This document shows positions 1 to 11,410 of a DNA stretch of 64,000 bases, piece by piece; the stretch's first letter is position 1; the number at the start of each line of letters is the position of its first letter. The notes below the pieces were generated by a model, which was given only the letters and a program-made list of their open reading frames with translations, made no database searches and had not been told where the DNA came from. Made by a program: the position numbers and the translations under genes. The stretch comes from Cokeromyces recurvatus. Taxonomy: Eukaryota > Mucoromycota > Mucoromycetes > Mucorales > Mucoraceae. The stretch lies in assembly GCF_025118155.1 (NCBI RefSeq), contig NW_026251403.1:146001-210000 (forward strand). Direction: 5' to 3'.

Positions 1-1344
1 ACTCTTCTGCAATTGATCATATCACAAAAGATTATTTTATTTTATTTTTTCGAAATCCCTGTATATTATGGATGATGGTTACGAAAACCTATAAAATACA
101 ACAAGTAGATTTGTAGAATGTTTTAGTATCACTATCCTAGCTACAACAGTAAATGTTTGAATCTATCATATAATATTAAGACATAGATCGTGTAACATTT
201 CTTATACATACGATTTGTAATAATAAAAACTCCATCTTATTGGATAATGACTTGCTTCAAACTACCATATTAGCGCATTTCTTAAAGGAGTCATAACTTA
301 TTTTGACTTTGCTGTTAACAATAATGTAGTGGCGCCATTGTATGGGTCATTAATAAAGGCATTCCATAGATAACATATGTCTTGAGTTATGCAATGCCTA
401 GCAAGCTATTATATTGTTGATATCTTTTGTCGAAATGGTATATCTACAATGTAAGATCTAAAATACTAGCTGAAGATAGCTATTCATAATTGAATAGTCC
501 AACCTGATTTTACTGCATCATGTTTATAACATCCTTTCTAAAACTGAAATAAAGGAAAGTTATAGAAGAATAACTCAGATCAATTTTTTATTGACCTATT
601 GTTTTAAAATAAAAAATGCATTAATCGTGCTCTCATATAAATATATATGTATATAATAGATATACTATCATATATTTAAACGCATAAATAAACTAATGTT
701 AGCATGCAGCCAAAGAAGATAAACGTATATATATGTATATATAAGTTCTAGAGAAGAATATACTGATATAATGGAATAGAAACTATATCCTACTTAAAGT
801 AGTAGTTATTTTTAACTCACTACATTCATCTTAAATAAGATTGATGCATATATCATCATTTTATTCATTACAATAGACCAAGGAAGAGTGATATTAAAGC
901 AATAATCTACATTACACACCTCTACTTAATCATTTATGAAATCGATAACAATAAGAAGTATAATAACAATTAATTTCCAGTTAATAACCTCAAAGCATTG
1001 TCTCAATTGAAACATAATTTCAGGGGAAGGGAGGGAGAGCTCTAGATTCTGGAAATACAACTTATCGCTAATCACTTGATTTTGTCTATAAGCTCTTTTA
1101 TTTAATTTTATTTTTACAAAAAAAAAAAAAAAAAATGCAAAAAAAAAAAGGGGACGAGTAAGTGAACTTGGTTTAATGCCTAATTACAATGAATAATACT
1201 ATCTACAAAGAGACCTATCTGTCTATCTATGTACATATATAAACATTATCAACAATAAAAATACAGTATTTAAACTAGTCTTGGTTTTAGTTTATATTAG
1301 TAATATTTTTCACTCTTATTTATGGACTATATTTTATATCAACT
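1..1344. other. AT-rich intergenic region at window start
   Basis: No open frame or splice-joinable coding signal was found on either strand. The stretch holds an A-run interrupted by a G-rich patch near 1117-1153. It is presumably intergenic or promoter sequence for the gene starting at 1345. Confidence 0.5.
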
Positions 1345-2154
1345 ATGAATTTCCTTAATATTGTAATTGTTCCAATTATTTCATTTTTATTAATACTTAA
1401 TCAATGCAAATTTCTAACAGCAGCTTCAGCAAAACCAACAACGACGGCTATGATAGAAAATACGAAAACTATAAGAGTACAGGCTACACTATTACTGGAT
1501 ATAGAAGAACTCGATAGGATCCATAAATCATTGAATGCGCATCGATTTCTCGAAAAAGACTGCAAGGTACCTTCTCCGAGTGACTCATATTCAGAAGAAC
1601 AAATATGTGAACAAGGTATAATATATATAAGTATAATTTTTTTTTTGTTAATATATTATGATAATGAAACCTATGTCAATTTCTTCATATTTCTTTATAT
1701 AGAAGATTTAGTAACCAATAACAAGTATTGTCTTTTATTGGGATTTGTTGACACTATCTCAGATACTTTAAAGCCGAAGATTATATATACTCATATTTTA
1801 CCTTATACTACAGGAGTTGCAGGTAAATATATGTATATCAAGTTTTATTCTTCTATAATTAAAGACTCACTTCACATTCAAATAGAACAAAATTATGATA
1901 AAAAAGAATTAAAGAAGTTATTTAAAAATTGTGAGAATAGTCAAGATTACATCAAACCCTTAGAAAAAATGACAGTGAATGAATTAATTGAAGTCTATTA
2001 CGACTTGCGAGATAATAGGAGTCATACCATCAGTTCCAAAGTTCAAAGTGCTTATACTTACTTACTGAACTACTTGGTGACATCAATACACAGATTGACT
2101 GGCTATATTACTTTAAAGTACTTTTCATTTCTATTTTGGAATTCATTTTTCTAG
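1345..2154 (+). CDS. Hypothetical secreted or ER-targeted protein
   Basis: I do not recognise the family. The frame opens with a strongly hydrophobic N-terminus of about 20 residues followed by small residues (TAASA), which reads as a signal peptide. Several cysteines in the middle part (ICEQ, YCLLL, NCEN) fit a secreted or luminal protein. The last 20 residues are aromatic and hydrophobic (YFSFLFW) and could be a membrane tail. The frame is open throughout (269 codons), but 1616..1702 looks like an 87-nt in-frame intron (GT..TATAG) whose translation is a low-complexity I/F/Y run. A second 42-nt in-frame intron at 1823..1864 is possible. Removing the first gives about 240 residues. The start ATG at 1345 is the first in frame and sits directly before the signal peptide. 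Function unknown. Confidence 0.5.
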   Translation: MNFLNIVIVPIISFLLILNQCKFLTAASAKPTTTAMIENTKTIRVQATLLLDIEELDRIHKSLNAHRFLEKDCKVPSPSDSYSEEQICEQGIIYISIIFFLLIYYDNETYVNFFIFLYIEDLVTNNKYCLLLGFVDTISDTLKPKIIYTHILPYTTGVAGKYMYIKFYSSIIKDSLHIQIEQNYDKKELKKLFKNCENSQDYIKPLEKMTVNELIEVYYDLRDNRSHTISSKVQSAYTYLLNYLVTSIHRLTGYITLKYFSFLFWNSFF

Positions 2155-2386
2155 ATCATTTATTTTCATACATACATAAAACATATATACATATATTGAT
2201 ATATGTGTATATGTCTTAATAAGCAATTCTTTTGAAATACTTTTCATAAAGACATGTATTTTTTTTCTTTAAAAAAAAGAAAAGAAAAGAAATATTCAAC
2301 TACTAGTTGTTAATAAAATATTTTCCCTTTATCGATAAATGATTTACAAGCGTAAATAAAGTCTTTTCTAAATAATTCTGTTGCTT

Positions 2387-3973
2387 TTAATCAAAAACTA
2401 TTTTTCCTTCTTGATTTACTTTTTCATTCATTTTTCTAAACCCTATTAGCGCAGGCTTAAAAACTACTATCAATAGGATGATTAAGATAGCGAATATAAA
2501 AAAAACAATAAATGCATTTCTTGAGTATCTCTGCCACTTTCTGTCAATCCTTTTACTATCTAAACTTCTTTCTTTAGATGAATGAGGAACATAAAGGGCA
2601 TTCATGATCCATAAAGGTGGAAATAAGAATCCACACACAAATAACAAAAATGTAGGTCGACTTCTTTTCCTAGACATTTCGAAAAACTGGTTTTCTTCTT
2701 TTAACTTTGATTGCTCAATATCTTCTTCGGGTACATTGAATGCTATTTTCTTACATTCATTATCTAACTTGATAGAACTTACTTGTTCAAACATGAACGA
2801 TGATGACAATTTAATACTTTTTTGTTCATTATAATCAGTTCGATGATGAACTCTTTTGTCACATAAATTGTTATTATTGCGTATTAGTATAGATAGTTGC
2901 CTTTTTTTATCATTATGAGACTCCATAAGAATTTCATGCCTCATCTTTTCTGCCTTCTGCTTCAATTGCTGTTGAAATTTTGCTGTTGTAAACCCTTTAC
3001 GGTTACTATGAGTCTGCCTCTTTTGTACTGTACCATTCCATTTCTCGCAGAATACTTGATTACGTATTGTATTGAGTAATTCAAGACGTTCATTCCATAA
3101 TTGTAATTCATCTTTTGAGTTTTTATTTTTGTTATAGGATGATGTCTCAGCAGAGGGAGAAAGGCAGTTTTGATTGTGTCGTTCTTTCGTATTGTTTTCT
3201 TCCTTATTTCGGCTTGTTGAGTCGAGATAGGTTTCTTTATTCATCATCATTTTTTCCAATTGTGTAATATCAGGAAGGATAGGATCTGATGCATGCGAAA
3301 ATAAAAACAAGTTTAAATTAGACTGTCCATGAATCGGACCATGACTGTCCTCTTTTTCATGTGTCGTTATTTTAGTTGTGGATGGTATCATACCAATCAT
3401 GTCCTCATATGCTAATGGCCATTTTCCTTTATAAAAATAGTCATCTGTAGATGTAAAGGCTATCCCTGTAGAGTTGAAAATACCTTGATGAAAGGATCCA
3501 AAGGTAAACTGCGGGTCAAAGAGAGATTCCCATTCATTTATTTCTTCCTCAGCCGATTTCTTTTTTTTACGATCACTTTTATTTGTATATGGGAATAGGC
3601 TAATAGGGTTAAGTCTAATATTCATATCTTTCATAAGAATTCTAACGTCTTGATGTTGTTCTCTATTTGGACTTGAAGCGAAGTTTCCTTTAAATGACTC
3701 CTCTTGGACAGGAGATAGAAGATTCTGACTTGTATTAGTCATTTTTTGATCCATCTGATATCCTTTATCTAATGTAGATATGGATATCAATGACGTTTTA
3801 GTCACTGGCAATTCGCAAGCAATATCTTGATCATGTTTGCTAATATCGACTGATGTCCTTCGAAGTATCTCTGAACGTTGTTTCCTTTTCCTTTGTATTG
3901 ATGATGTTAAAGGATTACGTTTAAGTGATAATTTACGGCTTACTGTTAATTTCGGTTTCTTAATATTATCCAT
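2387..3973 (-). CDS. Hypothetical protein with basic N-terminus and two C-terminal membrane segments
   Basis: A single-exon 528-residue frame, far longer than chance allows in this base composition. The first ~40 residues are rich in Lys/Arg/Ser (KRKQRSEILRR), and the middle is polar and Ser/Asn-rich, probably disordered. Residues ~430-450 form a hydrophobic segment with a GFLFPPLWIMNALYVP motif, and a second, very hydrophobic segment (FIVFFIFAILIILLIVVF) follows a short basic linker at ~485-505. Other fungal Ser-rich proteins have a similar layout, with a cytosolic tail and a short hairpin or double-pass anchor that includes a GFLFPPLW-like motif. That points to a membrane-anchored regulatory or scaffold protein, but no enzymatic motif is visible. 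It is transcribed divergently from the small CaaX gene at 4405. Confidence 0.7.
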   Translation of the reverse strand: MDNIKKPKLTVSRKLSLKRNPLTSSIQRKRKQRSEILRRTSVDISKHDQDIACELPVTKTSLISISTLDKGYQMDQKMTNTSQNLLSPVQEESFKGNFASSPNREQHQDVRILMKDMNIRLNPISLFPYTNKSDRKKKKSAEEEINEWESLFDPQFTFGSFHQGIFNSTGIAFTSTDDYFYKGKWPLAYEDMIGMIPSTTKITTHEKEDSHGPIHGQSNLNLFLFSHASDPILPDITQLEKMMMNKETYLDSTSRNKEENNTKERHNQNCLSPSAETSSYNKNKNSKDELQLWNERLELLNTIRNQVFCEKWNGTVQKRQTHSNRKGFTTAKFQQQLKQKAEKMRHEILMESHNDKKRQLSILIRNNNNLCDKRVHHRTDYNEQKSIKLSSSFMFEQVSSIKLDNECKKIAFNVPEEDIEQSKLKEENQFFEMSRKRSRPTFLLFVCGFLFPPLWIMNALYVPHSSKERSLDSKRIDRKWQRYSRNAFIVFFIFAILIILLIVVFKPALIGFRKMNEKVNQEGKIVFD

Positions 3974-4404
3974 TCAACTAAGCATTCCTTTTTTTTTTCT
4001 GTTTTTTTTTTTTTTGTTAATAATGAATGTATATGATAGTGTATCTATATATGTAAAAGAAAAAATAATAAAAAAAAGACGAACGATATGTGTATACATA
4101 TAAACATTTTTTAATAATACTAAAGCTTATTGTAGTTGAAATAAAAATCGGCTGAATTTTTTTTTTGTTCTTCACATAACCTATTGATATTGTTATATTT
4201 AAAGCATTTACACTTTAAGTGAATGCTTACTCAAATACAAAAACAATTAAATGCATTCTTTGCCAAATGTGTATAGTTACTTCCTAATAAGGGGACGCTT
4301 GTCCAATATTTTAAAATTCCAAAAAGTACAATGAATCCATTATACTATTTAAACTGAAATATATTCTTTACTCACTTTTATTTTCCTTGACATAAATTTA
4401 TAAA
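3974..4404. promoter_or_regulatory. Divergent intergenic region
   Basis: A 431-nt gap separates the minus-strand membrane protein from the plus-strand CaaX gene and must hold both promoters. T/A-rich runs are visible, but I cannot assign a specific factor site. Confidence 0.4.
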
Positions 4405-4729
4405 ATGTATCCTTATAATGACCAAGAGCATACATATAAAGACGCGCTTGATTTGAAGCATCCCGAAACTTCACCCTTAGCGAAAGAAGTTAATACAAAA
4501 CAAAGTAAATTTCATTTATTTATTTACTCTATTGTAAATTACTTAATTCTCTCTTTTATTAGCTACCATCAGTATGGTGTTTGATGATGCAGATGATGCT
4601 GCTGCTTTCAGTAAAGCTTTATACTCAACGGAAAAAGAAAAAGTCTATGTTAATACACCCACTTTTATGAATCCTCGAAAAATGGATGATCTATTTACCG
4701 ATTATAGTGATAAATGTCTAATTATGTGA
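4405..4729 (+). CDS. Small CaaX-terminated protein (88 aa)
   Basis: Two exons, 4405..4504 and 4563..4729, joined by a 58-nt GT-AG intron (GTAAAT..ATTAG). The join keeps frame and gives an 88-residue acidic, soluble protein. No catalytic domain is recognisable. The last four codons encode Cys-Leu-Ile-Met before TGA, a textbook CaaX prenylation box, with Met at X favouring farnesyltransferase. Each exon alone is too short to be noticed, so the gene is easily missed. The composition (many Asp, Lys, Tyr, Pro, with DDADDAAAF and MDDLFTDYSDK segments) suggests a small membrane-tethered adaptor or peptide precursor. Which of these it is cannot be told from sequence. It lies 262 nt upstream of, and in the same direction as, the phosphopantetheinyl transferase. 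Confidence 0.68.
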
Positions 4730-4991
4730 ATTTGAAGCTATCATTTCTATTTGTTATCTCAATTCAAATAAAATAGAACCACTATAGCTTAATTTTCTTT
4801 TTTTAATAAAAATGTGTTTTCCTTTAAGCATGTTAAAAACAATAAAGTCTAGCTTCCAGATAAAATATTTTCTTGGATAAACAACTTGTCTGTTAGAAAA
4901 TAAATAAATAAAAAGATAATTCTTCCAAAACTACTCTTTATAATGCTCCGTTTTTCTTTTTCTTTTTTTTTTTTTTTGAAAAAATTCTTTA

Positions 4992-6082
4992 ATGTCTAAA
5001 TTAGATTTACTGGCATTCAATGTTAAAAATAGCTTTGAAGGTGAAAAGGTTAGGAACCCATAAAAACTGCTATTGACCTTTTTAAGCTCATGTATATATA
5101 TATATATATATATATAAAAGTTTGAAAAAGCATTAAATTGGTTACCAAAGAATGAACATGCCTCTATTTTAAGATACAAATTCGATAAAGATCGACATTT
5201 AGCTTTAGCTAATCGACTACTGCGTCGACATTACTTTTCAAATGAACTAAATATAAGCTGGTTTGACTTGGAGTTTGATCGTTTACCAGCAGGAAAACCT
5301 ATTTTGGTAAGAAGCTTTAATAAAATTATGCAAGCCAAAAGAAATAAATAAAATAATTTCCTTTTGCATAGAAAAACGCAAAGTCAAAAAATTATGATTT
5401 TAACACTTCACATGAAGGTGATTGGGTTATTTTTGGATGCACAAAAGATATGAAGATTGGTGTTGACGCTGTAGTGATTGATAAACCAAAAAGTGGTTCA
5501 ATTGACTCTTTTATAAAGAGCTTCTCTCCACAAGTAAAGAATGAAAAAAAGAAAAGCATTATATATTTTAACTAACTATCCTAAAAAAAAAAGTTTACAC
5601 AAAATGAAATGCAGCTAATTATAAATCATGATAACGAAGATAGTCGACTTGAGACTTTTTATCAATTTTGGGGATGTAAAGAGAGTTATACAAAGGCAGT
5701 TGGTCTTGGATTATCATTAGATCTTTCGAAATTAGAATTCTTAAATGAAGAAAAGAAGGTAAAAGAAAAAGAAAAAAAAAAGTATAGACACAAAAGATTT
5801 ATTACTGACTTGTTTATTATTAATCAGATTGATATAAGCTTCGAAGGCAATAAACTCAATTCATGGCTATTTCATATCAGCTATTTAGATCCAGTTACAC
5901 TTGCTGTCATATGTTGTGGTTATGATGAGTCACATAGAAAACTAGATGATGATATAGAGACATTGGCTCAATCAACTCTTCTTTTAGGTCAATGTTTACG
6001 TAATATAAATCAAACCAAAGACATCTTTACTCCTATTACATTTGAAGATATTGAAAATAATAAATGGATTTTACGCACATAG
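4992..6082 (+). CDS. LYS5: 4'-phosphopantetheinyl transferase (Lys5/AASDHPPT type)
   Basis: Model: 4992..5048, 5121..5306, 5372..5533, 5594..5758, 5828..6082, giving 274 residues, close to the family's usual 270-310. The enzyme moves phosphopantetheine from CoA to a serine of carrier proteins. In fungi the Lys5 class activates the aminoadipate reductase of lysine synthesis and often other carrier proteins. The early block (AFN, LNWLPKNE, RYKF, RLLRRHYF, LPAGKPIL) matches the family N-half. GVDAV near residue 113 supplies the Mg-binding Asp, and WGCKESYTKAVGLGL near residues 161-175 is the signature WxxKESxxKAxG helix, both intact. The final intron (5759..5827, 69 nt) is in frame and stop-free, so retention would add 23 Lys/Glu-rich residues. 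The first intron uses a less usual donor (GTTAGG), which makes exon 1 the least certain part. Confidence 0.9.
5759..5827 (+). other. In-frame, stop-free intron inside the phosphopantetheinyl transferase
   Basis: This 69-nt segment starts GTAAAAG, contains a TACTGAC-like branch site and ends AATCAG. It translates as a Lys/Glu-rich filler between the conserved LNEEKK and IDISF blocks. It is called an intron because the family has no insertion here. Confidence 0.65.
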
Positions 6083-6472
6083 TTAACAATGTATCCTTTA
6101 TAGTGTACAACTTTGATAACATTCCTATTTTTTTTTTCTTTTTTTTCTAACAAAATATAATAGGTGAACTGCATAAAGAATACAAGGAATAAACTCTTGT
6201 CTCACATTGTCTAAAATAATGATGTTATTATTTATCATAAAGAAGATATCCTATTTATTGCTGCTGCTGCTGTTTATTTAATATCTTTTTTTTTTCGCGA
6301 TTAAATTTATTATTCTCGTGCTCGAAATATAAATGGTGAAATGGTGTTATATTTTTTTTTTTTTCGTGAATTTTACAGGAAGTCACGCGTTCTTTGTAGT
6401 ATTATTTCTTGATTGAATTTTAAGGGAAAAAAAAAATATGTTTACTTTTTTTGGACATATTTAAAATAAACG
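6083..6472. other. Intergenic region
   Basis: This 390-nt gap contains T-runs and a short (CTG)n run near 6258-6272. It probably carries the 3' end of the transferase gene and the promoter of NDC80. No coding signal was seen. Confidence 0.4.
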
Positions 6473-9123
6473 ATGTCTAGCTCAACTACTTTGGGGGATT
6501 CAGAGAATGCCAACCAAAGAATGTCAATAGGATCACCTTTCAATGTGAATGGAAAGAGAGTCCCAGTCTCTACACCTGATTCATATTATCCTTCCAAAAA
6601 AAGTCAGCGTTTGTCGTTTAATACAGAAAGATTAAGTTTACATGGTGATAATTCTGTTGGACCACAAAGAAGGATGAGTAGTAGCATTGTAGATTGGCAA
6701 TTACAAGATCAACAAAAGATATTTGAAGGGCAGACACCTCTATTCAATCATGATCTTATAGAACAAGATCAAAACCAGGAACAAGATCAACAAGAACTAA
6801 CTGGTCAAGATCAACGAATGATGGATGAAGAATTCATGTCAGGGTTACAATTTGAAGCAACACAGTATACAGAGTCAACTTTACAAAGAAATAGAGATCG
6901 AGATTCCTTGATGTCACTTGTAAATGATTCACAGTCTTCAAATCCAAGGTAATATGACATGTAAGATTATAGATAGATAGTAAACAATGCTTATATACAT
7001 ATATATATATACATACATACATATATATATATATACATATTGCACAATCTAGAGCAAGCTTACTGCTTCGACCATTTAGACAGTCAGAACTTTTAATAAA
7101 ATTTAATACGGGAGATAAATCAGTACCTAAAAAGTTTATAACAGATCCACGCAACATCAAAGATGGCGATGTACAAAGACGTTATCTACGTGCTATTATT
7201 GAATATTTAAAGAAAACTCGTTATGAAGGGCCACCCCCACCACGTAATATTCGTAGTCTTGGATCCAAAGACTTTCAAGCGATTTTCAAACATTTAACTC
7301 GTCGATTATTACCCAACTATATATTTAATAAAAAGTTTGAAGAGGAGGTCTTGGTATTACTTCGAAAGTTCAATTATCCTATGGTGGATACAATTAATGC
7401 TAAGACATTGATGTCTGTCGGTGCTCTGCACTCGACTCCTACCTTCTTTGGCTTACTACATTATCTTGTAGAGTGTTGTAAGGCTGCTGATTTGGTAGAG
7501 GAGGACGAATTGCCAAGTCCTGAACACAAAGCAAAATTTGATAGGAATGGATTATGTAAATTATTTCATGATTATACTATGGAATCATATCAACATCATA
7601 TGGAAGGAATGAATGACCCAAAGATATCAAGAAACAATTTAAAAACGATTTTTGGTAATGTGTGTAGGAAGAAGAAGAAGAAGAAGAAGAGAAATAGTGA
7701 AAAAGGATACGTTTACTAATTCTATTTTTACAAACTATAGAAAGATTAAATATGGAAAATATAAAGACAGTCGAGGATTATTCTGTTAAAAATACTACGT
7801 TAAGAGAAAAGATCAATACTATTAATTCAGACAAGGTAATAAACCATGTCTACTCATGAACATTCACAATTTGATTTAACACTACTGTGTAAATAGTCAA
7901 ATTTAAATGCCTTGAAAGTAGAAAATGAGAGATATGTTAGAGATTCTCATAAATACGATGTAAATATAGCACATCAAAAAAGAAGGGCCCAAAACTATGA
8001 TTATCGATGTAAACGTGCTGAAGCGGAGGAAAGTGTGTTAAAACAGCAATTAGCAGAACTACAAAGGAATTTAGAAGAAGCTGACAGCAAAGTAAAGCAA
8101 CTCAATATTTCCGAAAAGGAACTCATTAAAAATGTTAAAGAGCGTAATCGTCTTCAAAAAGATTGTGCGACTACTTCTGCCAAACTAGAAGAACTTCAAA
8201 AATCATATAATGAAAAATTAAATAAATTGACGCAATTAACCGAACAAGTAATGAGTTAAATAAGCACAATTATAGAAGCCATTTACTAATAGCTCCTTTT
8301 TTTTTTTACCTTTGTAATAGACTAAAGCAGATATTCATGAATATAATTCAAAAGCAAAAAATATACCCTCAAGTAACGAAGATATCACAATAAATTATGA
8401 TTCTGATGAAACAACACTCAATGATATAACCCAAGCTTCTATTGACAAGACCTTAGTATGTGAATAAAGTTTAAACATACAAAAAATGGTTATTCATTTT
8501 ATTTTATATTAATAGTCTGTACTTGAATCATTCGATAAAGCGGCTAAAGCTGAATTTCAAGACATCCAAGACAATACAAGGCCTCTAAGAGATAGTCTAG
8601 AAAATTTAAAAATTGCAGTTAAAGAGAAAGAGGAGGAATTCAAGATGCTGGAAAAGCAGGTGAACAAAATAATAGAAAGCTATGAAACTCAACATACTGT
8701 AAGTTCAATATAAATGTTTCTAATCTTTTGTTACTTATTAAAATAATGTCTATTTCAGCAATTTTTAAGTGAAAACGAACAATACAATTTACTGATTGAT
8801 AAGCATGATAGAGATCTTGAAGAAAAAAGGTCCAGAGCAAGAGAATCAATGCTTGAAGCAAGAAATCGTCAATATGATGTAGATAAAAAGTAAATAAATA
8901 TAAAGTCTCTCTTCTTTATGAACTACTAACCATTTTTTTGATAATCAGATTGAGTGAAATTACACAAAGATTTGAAGTTGAAAAGTCAACGATAGTTAAG
9001 AAAGTCAATCAATTCTTATCGATACTAGATGTTTTTACACGTATATCAGATGAAGCACAACAATTCTCTGGGTTAATCATGAAGCAATACGAAGACATGA
9101 CAGGCGCTTTAAAAAAGATGTAG
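6473..9123 (+). CDS. NDC80: Kinetochore protein Ndc80/Hec1
   Basis: Eight exons: 6473..6948, 7053..7654, 7741..7835, 7897..8247, 8321..8455, 8516..8698, 8759..8889, 8949..9123. The joined frame encodes 715 residues, the usual Ndc80 size. Ndc80 is the microtubule-binding subunit of the NDC80 complex (with Nuf2, Spc24 and Spc25) at the outer kinetochore. The N-terminal ~155 residues are a Ser/Thr/Gln-rich disordered tail with Arg-Xaa-Ser sites of the sort targeted by Aurora kinase. The calponin-homology fold follows at ~170-295, recognisable from DPRNIKD, IRSLGSKDFQAIFKHL, KFEEEV and the family-like YP..DTINAKTLMSVGALHS segment. From ~360 to the end the protein is a long heptad-like coiled coil rich in Glu, Lys and Gln. 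Exon 2 reads on past its donor through a GAA-GAA-rich intron until a stop, which can mislead gene finders. Confidence 0.95.
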
Positions 9124-9890
9124 AGTTTTCCTTTCTTTTTCTTTTCTTTTTTTTCTTTTCTTTTCTTTTTTTTTTTATTTTTTTTTATTACTTTTATAAA
9201 GGAATATATCATTTATTTATATAATAACTAACAATAATGCTGTATAGATCATTAAATACAATTATATGTTTTGAGCTTATATTTATAATAGATAGAAGTA
9301 TATTTAAGCTTATTACAAAAAATCTTGAATTATTGCATTCAAAGGGATATAAAGTATGTAGAAATCATAGTCGATGCTTCTAGTTAGATTAGAGTATAAT
9401 TTTATTATAAACTTTACATGTTTATACATGCTTTGCATTTGGATAGTGCCATTATATGATTTAGAGCTCTATAATGAAGATACAAAAGTATATGCTATAA
9501 TAGACTGACTATATGAATCTACAAGTACAAGAGATATATTATAAGATTCAGCTATTTAAAAAGTTTACAATTCAGTTCTGTCATCTTATTTACTGATAAT
9601 TATTTTACTTGATTTATTTCAATTTTCCAGACTTCTTTTAACTCTCCTCACACATCTGTGATGCTTACTTTTACAAATGCTAAATCTTTTTTTTTTTGTG
9701 TGTGTGTGTAATCGTGACTGACAATTTTTCTTTTTTTGTAAATTCTCTAATGCCTTGCTTTGAGTTCATTTTTCCCACGATTTCATTGCAGTAATAATCA
9801 TTAAATATTTCATCGTCTTTCTCTTTTCTTTTCTTTTCTTTTCTTTTCTTCCTCTTCTTCTTCTTCTTCTCTAATTCACTTGTTCATAAA
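9124..9890. other. Intergenic region between NDC80 and mccA
   Basis: No coding signal. There is a TTTTC-rich tract just after the NDC80 stop (9131-9186), a short (TG)n run near 9698-9709 and a pyrimidine-rich CTTTT/CTT repeat (9817-9870). The pyrimidine tract sits just ahead of the next start codon and probably belongs to its promoter or leader. Confidence 0.45.
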
Positions 9891-11349
9891 ATGATTCATT
9901 TTCATAAAGGAATAGCAAGAATACCAGCATTTTCTTCAGTTGTGCCTGGATTGCTTCGTTCAAGATTTCCCGACTCCGCTGTTAGAAGTATTCATTCATT
10001 AAATGGTTTGTATATTCTGCATTTATATCGTTTCAAGTAAATAACCATATTTAATAGATCATAAGCCATTATTTGATAAAATTTTAATTGCAAATAGGTA
10101 ACGCGTTTTATTTTTTTTTACTTTTATTTTTTTTTTTAAAAAAAAAATTAATTGAATTGTCTTTATAAAGAGGTGAGATAGCTCTTCGTGTTATGCGTAC
10201 AGCAAGAGATTTGGGTATCAAAACTGTTGCTGTGTATAGTGAACCTGATGCAAATGCTCAGCATGTTAAAATGGTACATTTTATTTTATTTTTTTTTACA
10301 AGTTAAAAATCGAATATTTATATTAATTCTTATAAATAATATAGGCAGATGAAGCCTTTTTAATTGGTCCTGCTGCTTCTAGTGAAAGTTATCTTCGTAT
10401 TGATAAAATTTTAAACATCGCTAAAATGACAGGTGCTCAAGCCATTCATCCTGGTTATGGATTTTTATCTGAAAATGCTGATTTTGCTGATACTGTCAAG
10501 GCTTCTAATATTGCTTTTATTGGCCCTTCAGGTGATGCTATGCGTTCAATGGGTTCAAAAAGGTATGTCATAAGTAAAAAAATTTCTCGCACTTAATTAA
10601 AAAAAAAGAAAACATACCCATTTTTTTATTTTTTTTTATTTTTTTTAAAAAAAAAGTGAGTCAAAATATATTATGGAAAATGCAGGTGTGCCTGTAGTTC
10701 CAGGATATCATGGTGAAAATCAAGATGTTAAATTCTTAAAAGAGCAAGCAGATAAAATTGGATATCCCGTTTTGATTAAAGCAGTGAAGGGAGGTGGAGG
10801 TAAAGGCATGCGTATTGTAAGATCACCTTCTGAATTTGAAGAAATGCTTGAATCTTCTAAAAGAGAATCAATCAAGTCTTTTGGTGATGATAAAGTTCTT
10901 GTTGAAAAGTATTTAGAGCGCCCTCGTCATATTGAAGTTCAGGTCTTTGCAGATAAATACGATAATGTCGTTCATCTTTTTGAACGGGATTGTTCAGTTC
11001 AAAGACGTCACCAAAAAGTCATCGAAGAGGCTCCTGCCCCAGGTTTATCAGATGTTTTACGTTATGACTTGGGTGCTAAAGCAGTTGCAGCTGCTCGTGC
11101 TGTAGGTTATGAAAATGCTGGTACTGTTGAATTCATCATGGATAATATAGACAAGAAATTTTATTTTATGGAAATGAATACACGTTTACAAGTAGAACAT
11201 CCTGTAACAGAAATGGTTACAAACACCGATTTAGTGCGTTGGCAACTAGAAGTTGCTGCCGGTAATCCCTTACCTATGACTCAAGATGAGCTTAAATTAT
11301 CTGGCCATGCTTTTGAAGCTCGTGTCTATGCCGAAAATCCTTCAAAGTA

Positions 11350-11410
<61 letters not shown>

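Noticed and set aside
7351..7719. Separate 122-aa gene ending in Lys-rich tail
   Set aside because: It is exon 2 of NDC80 read through its donor site into the following intron.
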